A stretch of DNA of 64,000 nucleotides from Galeopsis tetrahit (GCA_963675135.1 OY776119.1:81089727-81153726), one strand, 5' to 3'; positions 21,017-33,147 are shown, counted from the stretch's first letter. Notes: generated by a model not told the origin, from the letters alone. Numbers and translations are program-made.

Positions 21017-21224
21017 ATTATAATTATATAGTTCAATGCAAAATGCAATGATTTGTGTGTTTCTCATTGAGACAACAATTCACATGAATCTAGTTTTTAT
21101 ATAAAAAAAAATTATCCCTAGTATATGAATCGATCACTTATCTTCGGGATCGGGCGAGACTCTTTTGAACTCGGAAAAAATATCCACATCTGAAAAGAAT
21201 TTTTTACTATAGTATCTATATAAA

Positions 21225-21315
21225 TCTGAGGATGAAGAAGAGGATGAGGATGGACATACAAATGAGGATGATGATGGACATATGAATGATGATGACGATG
21301 ATAATGAATATTAGT
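21225..21315 (+). pseudogene. Second acidic C-terminal remnant in CACTA element 3
   Basis: A plus-strand run of aspartate and glutamate codons (EDEEEDEDGH, then DDDDDNEY and a stop), like the acidic end of the TNP2 gene in element 2 near 62300-62418. It suggests a former transposase gene in the plus orientation. Confidence 0.4.
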
Positions 21316-21574
21316 TTTAAATAGTTATTAATATGGACTTCTTAAAGTAACGTTATTTTTTTTACAATTGAATGATTTTTATTAATTAATATATGTGAAA
21401 TAGATTTAAGAAATGAAGTTTTAAAAATTTATTTTATCACATATAATAAAGAAATTGATTAATACATATATAATTAATTTAAAAAATTATACAAGACAAT
21501 TTATTGTCAAAGACACTCATCCACCCGGGATCAATTCCAACAAAAATCAAATAAATGGTCATTTAAATAAAAAT

Positions 21575-21715
21575 GGTGGGTGTGGGTGTGGGGCCGCGGG
21601 TCGGTTCGGGTGGGGTGGGTGTAGCTGGCGAGTGGGTCAGGTCGGGGGTCGGATCGGGAGGGGTGTTGGGTTAGTTCAGGCAGGTCGGGGGGTCGGTTCA
21701 GGTGGGGTAAACATG
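21575..21715 (+). repeat. G-rich irregular repeat
   Basis: Dense GGGTGGG, GGTCGGG and GGTTCGGGTGGGG words, with many runs of three or more G on one strand. It lies in the 3' region of CACTA element 3 and has strong G-quadruplex potential. Confidence 0.7.
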
Positions 21716-22033
21716 TCGAAATTTAATTTGAGACTGTTTAGTAATTGAAAAAATGGTTCCTAAATTTAAGACCAATTTGAGACTGTTTTAGGGGCCGACT
21801 CACTTTTAGGGACCGTTTTAAGACTGAATTTCGATCTCTAATTTAAAGACCGACTGAAAATCGTTTTCTAATTTGAGACCGTTTCATAAATTCGGTCTCT
21901 AAATATCAGGTACCAAGCGTATAAGGACCACCATAAAACGATCCCAAATCGGTCTCTAACGTGTTTTGAGACTGCCTTTACGATCTCAAAATCGATCTCT
22001 AATCTATGCATTTTTGTGATGAATAATACTCTA

Positions 22034-22475
22034 GGGGGATGTTTCTTTTTGGTTTTAAAAACCAGGTTTTGGATTTCAAGATCCAAAACTCGTTTTACTT
22101 CGGGATTTAAAAACCGGTTTTCAAAATCCACTCAAAACCACCCTTATCAAACATATTGATTTGACATAAAGTTATATTTATATAATATTACTCCAATCAT
22201 TATATTCTTTTTCAACAATAATATAATAATACTATAATAATATAATAATACAATAATATAATACATTTAATCAACTAATCATTATAATCTCACCAAACAA
22301 TAATATAATAATAGAAACTCATTCAATCTTACAACTTGATTTGACATAAAGTTAAATCCTTCACTATTCCAAAACCCAAAAGAAACACCCATATTACTAT
22401 TCATCGGGATTTCAAAAACCAGGATTTCAAAAATCTGGTTTTTAAAACCACCCAAAGCCCAAAAGAAACATCCCC
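22034..22475. mobile_element. MITE with GGGGATGTTTCTTTTGG termini
   Basis: The left GGGGGATGTTTCTTTTTGG and right CCAAAAGAAACATCCCC form inverted termini. TA occurs on both sides (22032-22033, 22476-22477), embedded in CTA and TAG. About 442 bp, no coding capacity. Superfamily uncertain (Stowaway- or Harbinger-like). It lies 12 bp right of CACTA element 3. Confidence 0.7.
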
Positions 22476-23011
22476 TAGCTGTGTATTCCAGTGATATTAT
22501 GAACTTTTGTTTAAGTGATGTTTGAGGTAATGAAAGTAATACTCCCCGGGTTTTAGTATTTTTATATAAAAAAACTCATTGAATGACATAAATAATGTGT
22601 AGGGTGACAGTTTTACCAGGAGTATATGTTATTATAAAAAAATGAAAATTTGTTTGGACGAAGGGATTTAGGTATGAATTTTAAAATTATAATTTAAATT
22701 CATTTCACTTGTTTGGATTAAAAAAGTAAATGGATGAATTTCAAATAGTTAACTTTTTTTTTAGTTAAAATTCACTAAAATCGTATCATTTTAAATTCAT
22801 CTATTTTAAAATCTCTTTATTTAAGATACCTTCTCAAATCAATTAAAATAACAACTATATTAGGAATTTTTTTTTTCTTTCTAGAAAGACAAATAAAAAG
22901 ACACTAATGTATGCATGAGACTACTTCCCGAACAATCAAATTATTGGGCTTTCATTACGAATATAAACCAAAACAAAGGCCACGATATTGGGCCATTAAG
23001 AGTTTTTGAGT

Positions 23012-24302
23012 AGGCGTTGGTTATTTGCTCCTCCATAAATGTTATACGCACTCCCCTCTATTTTTATTAATTAAATATTCATACAAAATACCCGTTTTAT
23101 CTTTTTTTAAAAATACAAAAAGAAAGATGTACTTTCCCTAAAATTTAAATTAATTCTAACCCTAACCCTAATTGCAGGGACGGTCGCTGCCACACCTCCA
23201 ACAGTCATCGCCATGGACGGAACTATGGGTATATTGGGGGTGGCCATGGCCGCCTCAATTTTTAATTTTTTTTTACTAATATATATTATATATATTGGTT
23301 TGGGCTCTAAGTAATGTGTATATGACATATTAATGATTGGACCTCTGAGAATTGAGTCCAAGAATTAAGTTAGTCTAAAGTGTATAAATAAAAAATATAT
23401 TTAAATAGACACTACAATTGAGAATTGGAGATCATTATCCTTTGCATTCCAATTCCTTTGAGCATATTTATGTAGATTTTCTTTTAAGATATATTAAATC
23501 TCACCTAATCTACATTTAAAAAATGGCAAAATTCACATACACGTTCTAAATTTCAATATATTAATGTTATATTTATGTATTTTGAAATATTTAATAATGA
23601 ATATTGATATAATTGATGTAAATATAAAAAAAAATCATATAGAAAAGATGTTAGTGTTAAATTGTATTTTTTTGCCCCCCTCACCTCCAATTCCTGGTTC
23701 CGTCCCTGGTCATCGCCCCACCTCCGGCAGCCACCGCTGCCCAAACAAATGTTGAAATTTAAAAACAAAACTTAAAAATCTAAAAAAGAAGAGTTCATTT
23801 TTTGACAAACCAGTTCATTAGACACTGGTTTGTCGATAAAAAACACTCTTATCGACAACATTTTATCGAAAGAAAGTTAAAAAAAATCAAAATTTTCGAC
23901 AAATAATGGTTGAAAATATAGAATATTATCGACAATAACGTTTATTTTCGACCATTATTTGTCGGAAAAAAAAACTACATGCTGAAGAAACGAGGAGGTG
24001 TACAAGGGAGAAGGTGGGGACAACTTGGGTGGTGTTCAGGCAGGACGGGTGGTGGAAGGCATTGGAGGAGGAGGAGGCAGCGTCGACGTCGCTTATTGCA
24101 GATGCAGAAATGAAAAAAAAAAAAAAAAAAGGGAGGAAGGGGACAGTGGGTTGGATGAAGAAGGTGGGGAAAAAGAGTAAAATTAGAATTTTAGTGAGGG
24201 TGTATTTATCATAGAAAAATTTGATAAAAAATAGTATAATAGGTAATTTAGCGATTATCATGGGTAGAACTAACATTCATGCCGGGGCAAATAACCCACA
24301 CC
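23012..24302. mobile_element. TIR element with 8-bp TSD (hAT- or MULE-like), non-coding
   Basis: Left end GGCGTTGGTTATTTGC and right end GCAAATAACCCACACC form imperfect inverted repeats of about 32 bp (about 26 matches). TTTTGAGT occurs on both sides (23004-23011 and 24303-24310). If the next base is counted the duplication is 9 bp with one mismatch, so hAT and MULE cannot be separated. A smaller hAT element is nested inside at 23212-23708. Confidence 0.7.
23212..23708. mobile_element. hAT MITE, TSD GTCATCGC
   Basis: Termini CATGGACGGAAC and GTTCCGTCCCTG (CAGGGACGGAAC on the other strand) are the common plant hAT end. A perfect 8-bp TSD, GTCATCGC, occurs at 23204-23211 and 23709-23716. 497 bp, non-coding. 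Nested inside the element at 23012-24302. Confidence 0.88.
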
Positions 24303-25448
24303 TTTTGAGTTGGAAGCAAATGAGGCCCAGTTGTGACAACATTTAATTCTGGCAACAACTACTAAACCGACCCATATTGGAGGAGACAAGAGGCCCAGCA
24401 AACACACTAAATGGGCCCCCCATCATTTATTTATATAACATTCCTACTTTTTCCATTCATCATTTATTCATTCGGAAGAATTAATTACATAGCACATTGG
24501 TAGTTGCACAAGAAATATAAAAATGCTCCTTCAATTGCCAATAGTACAAATAACTACTCCATCTTTAGGAAATTTTGCAAAAATATCCCTATTTTCACTC
24601 TACCTACTACCCTCTTTCTTTTACTAGATTATTTATTTTCTAAAAATATTTACTATCATAATATTACACTTTGTATTATTATTTTATCAGTAGTAAAAAA
24701 TAAAAATATATCATTTTCCACTTAATTGACTCTCTCTTACACTATTTACTTTATTACTTTAAATACTGAAGTATTAAACAATTATTTTTCTAAAATTCGT
24801 GTTCGAATCAAATGAATAGCCGACGAAAAGAGTGAGACTTTTTCGATTTTTTACATATTAAAAACACATTGGAGAAAATGGGAATGGGGCCTACGTTTCA
24901 TTTTCAGGCAGTGCCGACCCACCGGCTTTACGACAGAATGGGCCCATACGCTTTTGTCGTTGGGACCCACGCCATGTGAAACACAACTTCTATTTAACAA
25001 TATTGGTTTTTTTAATTGTAATGAAATTGACACCCACGATTGATGCTGCTATCACCTAAAACCGTCCAAATTCATTATACCATATTTTAATTATTTTGGG
25101 ATATTGTGGTCCTCCTTTTTTTGTTAATTCCTATAGTACTCTTTTTGTCATTTTGGAAGTAATTTATGTGTTAAGGCTGAGAATTTTGGAATCTTTATTT
25201 GTCATTCCAATTTATTCATATTTCAATCCCCTGGGTTTGGAGTATATAATGTGGAATGAATAAACAAAATTTATCATTGGATCTATCAACAACAATGATT
25301 GTTGCCTCAGAGAATTGTTTTAAAGATTTAATGCACCCTTCATAACCAACTTTGTGATAAATGATAATTATTTCACATCAACAAGGAGAAGAGGGTACGA
25401 AATAAAACAATTTTTTGATCAAACACATATATTGAATTCAAAATTGTA
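24303..25448. other. AT-rich intergenic sequence
   Basis: No credible coding frame, tRNA or complete repeat was recognised. The segment includes short A/T runs and ordinary low-copy-looking sequence. Confidence 0.5.
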
Positions 25449-25732
25449 CTCACTCTGTTTCAAAATTATGGCCCCTGTATTTCTTTTTAGTTTGTTTTAA
25501 AATATAGTCTCATTTTTTTTTTGGAACATGTATAATGTTAAAGTTACTCATATTTAATGCATACTTAAATTATTATAATGTGGTGGAGAAAACAAAGTTT
25601 TTCAATTACAAGAACATTCAAATAAGAGCATATTTGAAAGTTTATAAATAAAATTTAAAATCGCATGCACAATAAATGATGTTTTATTGATTTGTATGAA
25701 AAATAAAATGAGACTATAATTTTGAAACGGAA
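25449..25732. mobile_element. Diverged Stowaway-like MITE
   Basis: Left CTCACTCTGTTTCAAAATTA and right AATTTTGAAACGGAATA are imperfect inverted termini, with TA at both edges. About 284 bp, typical for a degraded Stowaway. Confidence 0.6.
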
Positions 25733-27732
25733 TATTTGAATTATTATCTGAGTCATTCAAAAATGGTATTCGAATTATTTGATACTAATTTTAATCTAGT
25801 AGTTGTTTTGTTTCCATGTATATTTAAAAAATGAAATAGGTATATTTTAAAAAACATCCTATTTTTTTCTAAGACAACATGTCCTAATAATATATTTAAT
25901 AATATTCTGAAATAAAGTATATTAAATACTTTCTCCATTTAAATTTATTATAATATTTGTTTAAATATATATTTTAATAAATATTAATATTAATTAATTT
26001 ATATACAGAGTAAACAAGTCGTCTGCGGTGTGATGAATTTATCGTGTATTGTAACTATTGTTTAATGATTATGTCTTTGGATGCTTCGCTTTTGACACAA
26101 AGAAAGATTTTTTTTTTTGATGCAAAATTGTGTAGAGTAATTGAAGATGATGAAAATGCCAAAAGAGACCAATGATTGGCATTTGGTGGAATCCCTCTCT
26201 ATTATTTAATTTATCGTTTTAGGTGGTTTAAATTTTCAAATTACGAAGTTTTTTATATTTCAATCAAAAGTTAGGCATGCATTAAATACAACTTCCCCGC
26301 GGCCGCAGTATTATTACTATATATAGTCTATAGCTTCAGAATTATTTTTAAAAAAATTATTAGACACATTTTTTTTAGAGTGATTCGTTGGGTTTGTAAA
26401 CATCCCATAATTAATGGTAAATCAATAGCCTTTTTTTTTCCAACCTAAAATTTAAAAGGAATCATACTTTATGAAAAGTCTATTATGTCCTTGTTTGGTG
26501 TTTCTTTAAGATACAATAAAATTTTAGGGTTCAAAATGGTGTAGTTGGTATATGTTTCCCTATTTATATAACTGATTTTAAATCTCAACGACTACAAACT
26601 CTTATTATATTCATAGCATCTTAAATTTAAATTAATTTTCTCAATACTATCTACTCCATATTTGTGTTTTATTTGATGCCAACAAGAAATGTACATTAAA
26701 AATCAAAGTTGGTCTAGAATAGCAACCAAATCATCAAGTGATTTAAAACTTTATCCCAAATACACCCCACCACAAATAAAAAATGAAAAATGTATTTTCT
26801 CCATACTAGTCTACTCAATGCAATATTTATTATAATATTTGTACGAATGGTTTATTAATATTAAATTTTATAAACTTATTTTTTGGAGAGGGTACTATAG
26901 TACATTCTATTTTATTGGAGAGAGTAATGTAAAAACAAAATTTGGATTAGTTGAAAAAAGTATTGACATTTTACATAATTTAAAAATGTTTTAAGAAAAT
27001 TGTTAATGGAATGATGATCGTTTTATTTCTATTTTTCAGAAAATAATATATATAGTTCTGGACAAAATTTGTAAAATCTAAAAAGTTACTTATCTTTTTA
27101 GCATCGATTCTTTTGCGAGACCAGATTCGTTGGACTAAGTTAAAAGAAAAAAAAATAGTGCAAACAAACTAAATTGAAAACATTAAAAAAAAAAAAAAGA
27201 GAGAGAAAACAAACAAATTACTCAAATACACCCGTGTATCCATCTAATATTTCTATAACATTAATCGATTGCCCATATATAATATAACGACATTTTTTGC
27301 ATTATCATTTTTATTGAAATTTAATTTATGATATGATTGATACACATATAAATGGTATAAAAAAACCATATAATGACAATATCCTTTAAATCATAATTAG
27401 CAACTTAGCCTTAAAATAGGTGGTACAAAAAAAGTAATGATAAAACAATTGAAAATCTCCGACTATCACCTCACGTTAATTTTTTTTTTATTTATTTAAA
27501 TAGAGATTGGTTTTTATTTTTTCTGAACTCCAACATATTTCAATTTTAAAATTATTGCAATAGACAAAAAATGTCTACATCGATAAATAGTTGAAAGTTA
27601 GAAGTAGCATATCTTTTTTGCAGATTCACTCGCCTATTGCTAGCCAGGGTGAAAATACCTTTCAAGCAGGGGGTGATACAAAAAATTCAAAATAAATGTT
27701 CATACCGACATAATTGGACGAATTAAATAGTA
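25733..27732. other. AT-rich intergenic sequence
   Basis: I see no gene here. There are homopolymer runs (for example A-tracts near 27184) and scattered short inverted AT words, but no bounded element. Confidence 0.5.
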
Positions 27733-28017
27733 CTCCCTCCGTCCCCGAAAAGTTTGCGGGGAATCTTGGGCACATGGTTTAAGAAAAAAGTGTAATGATG
27801 AGAGTGTTGAGGGGTAATTTTGTAAACTTTTATATATAAAGTAAATAAAGTAGGTGGATTGAGTGTATGGTGGGTCCCAAAAGTAATGGCATAAAGGGTA
27901 AATATGTGTATATTGTGAGGGTGGGGATTGTGATGATTATTTCTATTTTCGGGTATGCAAACTTTTCGGGGACAAACAAAAAAGGAAAGTATGAAAACTT
28001 TTCAGGGACGGAGGGAG
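27733..28017. mobile_element. Stowaway-type MITE (285 bp)
   Basis: CTCCCTCCGTCCCCGAAAAG at the left and its near-complement (CTTTTCAGGGACGGAGGGAG) at the right, flanked by TA at 27731-27732 and 28018-28019. Confidence 0.93.
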
Positions 28018-28860
28018 TACTCTCTTCATGTTATTTGTAATTTATTGGCTTTGAATTTTGTTTCAAAATAATTATTGTTTTAGCTAAAAAAAAAAATTAT
28101 GTTTCTTCTTAATTTGTCCATGTTTTTTTCTAAAATATCTTTGGATCTGGATCGTTCAAAAAATTCACGGGTCGCAAGTAGATGGTTTACTAAATGACCA
28201 ATGTATTGTTACTATAAGGTCAAAGTATTATTACTACAAAATTAAAAGTGTACTACTACATGTCAAAAATATTCTAGAGAATTCGTTCAAAAAATTAAGT
28301 GTCCAAAATATTTTTGAACTTATAGTAGTACACTTTAGACCTTGTAACGACAATATTTTGGTGATTTAATAAAACAATACTTGAAAGCGAAAAATTATAT
28401 TTTAATAAAGTTTAACTTGTGTTGACCCGGGTTTCACCCACAAATTTTTACCCCAAATTTACCTTAATTGTTTATATTTCATGTATTAAAGACTGTAAAC
28501 AATACAAAAAAACTCAGGAAAAAGTCGTAATAATATTTAGGGGTGTGCAACGGGCGGTTTGATTTTTGGTTAATCAAACCGTCCGTAAATCGTAAACCAA
28601 AGTATAAACCTATCTTCTTTTTTAAAAATGTATATCAAACCGTATTTATAAAAACAATTCGATTTGAAATCATAATATTTCGGTCGGTTTGGTCGGTTTT
28701 GACCGAACCGTAATTTTGCTCATTTTTTTTCCCACACAATAATTAATAAACATATAAAACGCAATCTTAATAGAAAAAATAAAATCTCAATAATATGAAA
28801 TATAATTCGAATAGCAAATTGATATCACAAGGTTTAAAAACTAGTCATTGAAATTTGAAC
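28018..28860. other. AT-rich sequence with a hAT-like end at 28538
   Basis: TAGGGGTGTGCAACGGGCGG at 28538 and the GGTCGGTTTTGACCGAACCG region (about 28680-28712) resemble the common plant hAT MITEs that begin TAGGGGTG. No matching right end or TSD was found, so it is probably truncated. Otherwise no feature seen. Confidence 0.4.
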
Positions 28861-28916
28861 ACTAAAAAACAACTAAATAACCATAAAAAGAAACAATAAA
28901 GTTCTGTCTTTTTCTT

Positions 28917-28963
28917 TTTCTTCTTCTTCTTCTTCTTCTTCTTCTTCTTCTTCTTCTTCTTCT
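28917..28963. repeat. (TTC)n microsatellite
   Basis: About 14 TTC units followed by a T tract. On the minus strand it follows the poly(A) tail of a retroposed sequence, a common origin for such GAA arrays. Confidence 0.9.
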
Positions 28964-29900
28964 TTTTTTTTTTTTTGAGGGGTTTACAAGATCAAAGTCA
29001 AATGTTAATACAATTTTGCGTCCAAATCTAATGATCTTCAAACCATGACAGACAGTCTTTTGCGTCACGGTCGCTGCCCCATCCAATCGTAAGGAAGAGA
29101 AAAACGGGTGTACCCTTTTCTCCACATGAACGTCCAGGTCTCCATTCTCAATACGAGACAACCCCACACTAAGATGTTCTCATATTAATAAATCGGAAAC
29201 AAAAAAAGAAACAAAGTTCCACCAAATACCATGACCTACCAAACTTCAAGCCACTCAAAAAAGTCCAAAAGTCCCACACAGGGGAAAGCAATCCTACACA
29301 GGGGAGGGCAAATCCCACAAAAGAAAACCCAAAGTCCAACACAGGGGAAAGAGAGCCCACAAAGGGGAAACAAAAGCGTACAACCATAAACAACAACTGA
29401 ACCAACACCACAATCCCAACAAGAGAATCCCATAACCGGGAAAATGGCCGCATGAAGAGAACATAGGAAAATAAAAAACAATGCAGAAAGGAATAAACTA
29501 AAAGAAGATTAAAAAACTAAAGCAACCTACAAAGCAGTAAAAAAAACGAAAGAAACGGGATCAACAGATAAACTCGCCGATCGACCAACGTGGCGCCGCC
29601 GGAAAAATTTATATGTTGATCCCAACTAGCCTCTGAAAAAATTACATAAATTTAAGAACAGATCTGAGATAAAATCGATTAACCGACGTAAGTGGTGTCG
29701 ACGGCGGTGGAGACGGAGACGGTGCTACGGTGGCGGAGGTAGTACTACGACGAAGGCAGTGGATCAGCGGCTTTTTACAGATCTATGTATGCATATGGTG
29801 ATACCGTGGAGGATTTCGTCGGAGAAGAGAAACAAACGGAAAAATTGCAGAAGAAAAAAAAAATTGCACCTAATGTGCGTGTTTTAGGAGAGAGAAACTC
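28964..29900 (-). mobile_element. Retroposed (LINE-like) sequence ending in poly(A)
   Basis: On the minus strand the segment starts GC-rich near 29850 (CCTCCGCCACCG words), passes through non-coding sequence with several CACAGGGGA repeats (29278-29370 on the plus strand), and ends in GATCTTGTAAACCCCTC plus an A tract. The ending resembles the poly(A) end at about 29922. No intact protein domain is visible. Confidence 0.45.
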
Positions 29901-29921
29901 ACATCTCTAAAATCTTTTTTT

Positions 29922-31040
29922 TTTTGACAAGATCAAAGTTATCTCTTTTTCAAGATTTCATATTCATTGGACTCCTAAGTTCTCACGCTTCTCATATAAC
30001 CCGAAAGTTTGAAAGAGGATGGAGAAGAGAAAACGTTGAAGAAACCGTGGGCTATCATAGCTCAATCGGGAGACCCATCAGACGGATCCAAATTTGAGTC
30101 TTAGAAGTCTGAACCTGGTTCGAATTGAAACCGAGGGTCCAATTTTGCAACCGGATGGAGCTTGGGGCTGGGGCCAACTGCCAGATTCTTCTACTGAAAA
30201 TCATATTATGCTCTTCCAACCAATGAAATTCCATAACCACAAATCTCTTGCAAAGTGGGATAACCAACACGCTTCCTTGGAGGGACCAGTTGTCTATGAG
30301 CTCTTTGAAAAATCAACATATGGAATCGGAGATTTGTCTCGGGGAGTGAACAAGCGGCCTATTAGTGCATCCTTAAATTCACTCACTCCAGCATGATACG
30401 TGTCCTCATCAATTGAGATGGTGTAAAATTCACCATTTTTACACAGACGCATATCATCCGGGAAAATAGTAGGGGTCGTGTAATCATCAGGCGGCTTGAC
30501 AACACATGGCATCAAAGTCGAAGACGTACGTCTAGCCATATTAGAGACGGTCGAAGTAGGAGATGACAATCTCGGTAGAGTGCCAACTAGGGGTGCAAGG
30601 AAGGCAAGGAGCCCAGGGAACTGTGCCTCCAAATTCGAAAGATGGTAGTGAATGGGGGTGGGCGGGTTTAGAGTATGCATATAGGCGTGAAGGCCCGAAT
30701 ACTGGACTGTAATACGACGGATTGCGTCAGGAGTGCTCGGTTGAGCAAGAGTCCATGCGGGGGGTTGTTGCCTTGGCGACCATGGCAGTCGCGAGAACCA
30801 CCGACCACGGTTGGAGATTCTGGGCGGCGGGCGGGCAGGAGGGTCGGCCAGTCAAATTCTAGGTGCAGCTGGTCGGGTGGCGGCGCATCGCGGCAGCTAG
30901 AGCGCCATGGACGAAGTGCAGGAGTTTCAGAAGCAGGCGATCGCCATTGTTGGCGAGGTGTCAGCGATGGCGCCACGAGAAGGGAGACCGGCTGGGCAGG
31001 CGGCGGTCGAGGTGAAGGTTGGTGTGAGAGTGGCGACTAG
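29922..31040 (-). mobile_element. 5' part of a LINE with DUF4283-type ORF1, poly(A) at 29922
   Basis: On the minus strand a GC-rich leader (31040-30690) precedes ORF1-like coding. A frame at 30294-30680 (ISIDEDTYHAGVSEFKDALIGRL) continues in another frame at 30055-30270 (MEFHWLEEHNMIFSRRIWQL, then SKTQIWIRLMGLPIEL). This is the DUF4283 domain of plant L1 ORF1 proteins, which bind the element RNA. The sequence then runs into GATCTTGTC and an A tract, so most of ORF1 and all of ORF2 are missing. At least one frameshift is present near 30280. Confidence 0.65.
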
Positions 31041-31333
31041 GGTTTTATTCTGTGTCAGGTTGATATACTTATTTTTGTACTAATAATTTCTCGTAAAAAA
31101 ATGTAATGACATAGAGGAGAAATAAGTGAGAATTTGAGGTTAAGAGTTGTGAAAAACTTTATTTTTATGGGTGTGAAAATTAATGTAAAAAAAAAAAAAA
31201 AAGTTGTAAAAACTGATTTGGGATAGATTTAGTAACAAATAAATATATCAGTATATATCTTCGAATCAAATTAATGAACGGTCCGATTAGCATACCTTGA
31301 TAAAATTGTGTATGAAATATGAAATTAATGAAA

Positions 31334-31556
31334 GGGTTGGTCTGCTATAAACTCGAGTGCATGTTGTGCACCCTAGTCCATGTTGCACTTTTCAGTTTAC
31401 TGACTTACACTTTTTGGTAAATGGTGTTGCACTTTTCAATTATTAAACTGTATAATAATATTTTTAGTAATAATTAAAAAGTGTAAGTCAGTAAATTGAA
31501 AAGTGCACATAAACTAGGGTGCACAACATGCACTCGAGTGCATACTAGACTTTACC
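31334..31556. mobile_element. MULE-type MITE, copy A (223 bp)
   Basis: Almost wholly an inverted repeat: the left arm GGTCTGCTATAAACTCGAGT is mirrored at the right by ACTCGAGTGCATACTAGACT. Flanking 9-mers TTAATGAAA (31325-31333) and TTAATAAAA (31557-31565) differ at one base. A second copy is at 50281-50506 with a perfect 9-bp TSD. Confidence 0.85.
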
Positions 31557-31939
31557 TTAATAAAAATGAATTCAAGTGCATGTGTACAATTGGGTGCACA
31601 CAATGTATATCCATAAAAAATATATGTTAAATCGCAAGTCAGGATACAATTTGAAATTATTTAAAAAAAAAAAAATCAAAACAAAAGCTGTGAAACCGTA
31701 TTATAAATTTGTGATCACCCATTCTTTCAACTCTTCGCCGTTAGATTTTTTTATTTTATTACTACTCCCTCCGTCCACAAGAATTTGCACACTTTCCATA
31801 TATGAATGTCCCATACCAATTTGCACACTCCATAAAAAGGAAATATCTTCACAACCCTCACTCTTGAGAAAAATTCTTATATGCACCGTGTGCATCAATT
31901 CTTGTTTGGTGCACACGGTTTTTTACCCTATTATATAAG

Positions 31940-32495
31940 AAACCCCTTTCTATTTCTATTCTTGAATTTCTCTCCTTCGTCTCAGCCGTGGATTCCGCTT
32001 CTCTCCTTCGTCTCTTTCAGCCATTGATTCCGCCGCCTCTGTATCTGTAAATGGAATATTTCGCGGTGCTTCCTTGCCGCCGCCGCGTCGATATTTGTAA
32101 TTCGACTTGATTTGGTAATTCGATTTCGTTTTGAAATTCGATTTAATTCCATGAATTCGAATTTGGAGATGGTGTATAGTTTGCAGCAGAACTGCATAAG
32201 ATTAAGCTGCCATAAATCTTTCTCCCTCTAAAATTGCAGAAAAAATGTATGGTGTTCGTTGGGTAATTTGATTAGTCAAGGATCAACCTTTAGAGGTTGG
32301 CTTGCAGATCTGATGTAGTCCATGGGAGGGATTAAAGCAGCAGTGATATTTAGTTTTCAAATAAGTGAGAGTAGTCTTGGTGGTTGTTCTGTTTTGGATT
32401 AGTTTTCCTCTTTTTTTATTCTAATTCTGTAACTATTTCACCTATTTGTACCTGCAATTTCTTCTTTAATGGAATTCTTAATTTTACCGATCAAA
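31940..32495 (+). other. Transcript-like segment with A-rich end inside the MULE-like element
   Basis: Starts with a CTCTCCTTCGTCTC-rich leader and a GCCGCCGCCGCG stretch, has no long frame, and ends TTTTACCGATC followed by A8. It could be a retroposed or captured gene fragment. No protein family was recognised. Confidence 0.35.
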
Positions 32496-32539
32496 AAAAA
32501 TGGAGGAGGTACGAGCTGTCTGCTTAATTTTAATTTTTT

Positions 32540-33145
32540 TAGTATTGAAAAAGTGTAATTTTTATTATTGAAAAGTGTAATTTTTATTATTGAAAAGTAA
32601 TAGATATTTTAACTGAAAAGTGTAATTTTTATTATTTAAAAGTGGTAGATATTTTAACTGAAAAGTGTAATTTTTATTATTGAAAAGTGGTAGATATTTT
32701 TAACTAAAAAGTGTAATTTTTATTATTGAAAAGTGGTAGATATTTTAACTGAAAAGTGTAATTTTTATTATTGAAAAGTGATATATATTTTAACTGATTA
32801 TTATTGAAAAGTGGTATATATTTTAACTGAAAAGTGTAATTTTTATTATTGTTATTATTGAAAAGTGGTAGATATTTTAATTGAAAAGTTAAAATTATTT
32901 TAATTAAAAAAGAAGATAAAAGTGTAATTTTTATTATTGTTATTATTGAAAAGTGGTAGATATTTTAATTGAAAAGTTAAAATTATTTTAATTAAAAAAG
33001 AAGATAAAAGTGTAATTTTTATTATTGAAAACTGGTAGATATTTTAATTAAAAAAGAAGATAAAAGTGTAATTTTTATTATTGAAAATATTTTAATTGAA
33101 AAATTTAAATTATTTTAATTAAAAAAGAAGATAAAAGTGTAATTT
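32540..33145. repeat. Minisatellite, unit about 45 bp
   Basis: Many copies of GAAAAGTGTAATTTTTATTA alternating with TTGAAAAGTGGTAGATATTT, with internal deletions and higher-order variants (a longer unit with AAAAAGAAGATAAAAGTG in the right half). About 600 bp. Confidence 0.9.
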
Positions 33146-33147
33146 TT

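Larger units (their letters stand above)
19339..21060 (-). mobile_element. Helitron fragment with a good 3' end; 5' end not resolved
   Basis: On the minus strand the 3' end shows a short hairpin (ACACGAG/CCCGTGT arms at 19350-19366) followed about 10 bases later by CTAG and then T, the Helitron 3' signature. It encloses a PIF1-type helicase pseudogene. The 5' TC end could not be placed, so the right coordinate is a minimum. No replication-initiator (Rep) domain is visible, so the element is truncated. Confidence 0.7.
17785..22021. mobile_element. CACTA element 3, non-autonomous, TSD AAT
   Basis: The left end is CACTACAAAAAATATC, the right end TTTTTGTGATG, so the right terminus reads CATCACAAAAA on the other strand. 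AAT occurs immediately outside both ends (17782-17784 and 22022-22024), the 3-bp duplication typical of CACTA elements. Subterminal words GAGACCG and CGGTCTCTAAA are frequent at 17800-18730 and 21720-22010. They differ from the CCGACGG words of elements 1 and 2, so this is another family. Inside are a Stowaway MITE, a Helitron fragment and two short acidic-tail remnants (19063-19205, 21225-21315), but no transposase. Confidence 0.8.

Noticed and set aside
21200..21230. Helitron 5' end candidate (TCAGATTTATATAGATAC on the minus strand)
   Set aside because: The preceding base is not A and the match to known 5' ends is weak.
23150..23172. Telomere-like CCCTAA repeats
   Set aside because: Only about two and a half units, within a transposable element; not an interstitial telomere array.
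28862..29167. 101-codon frame with an arginine run
   Set aside because: The arginine run is the (TTC)n array read in reverse; no domain.
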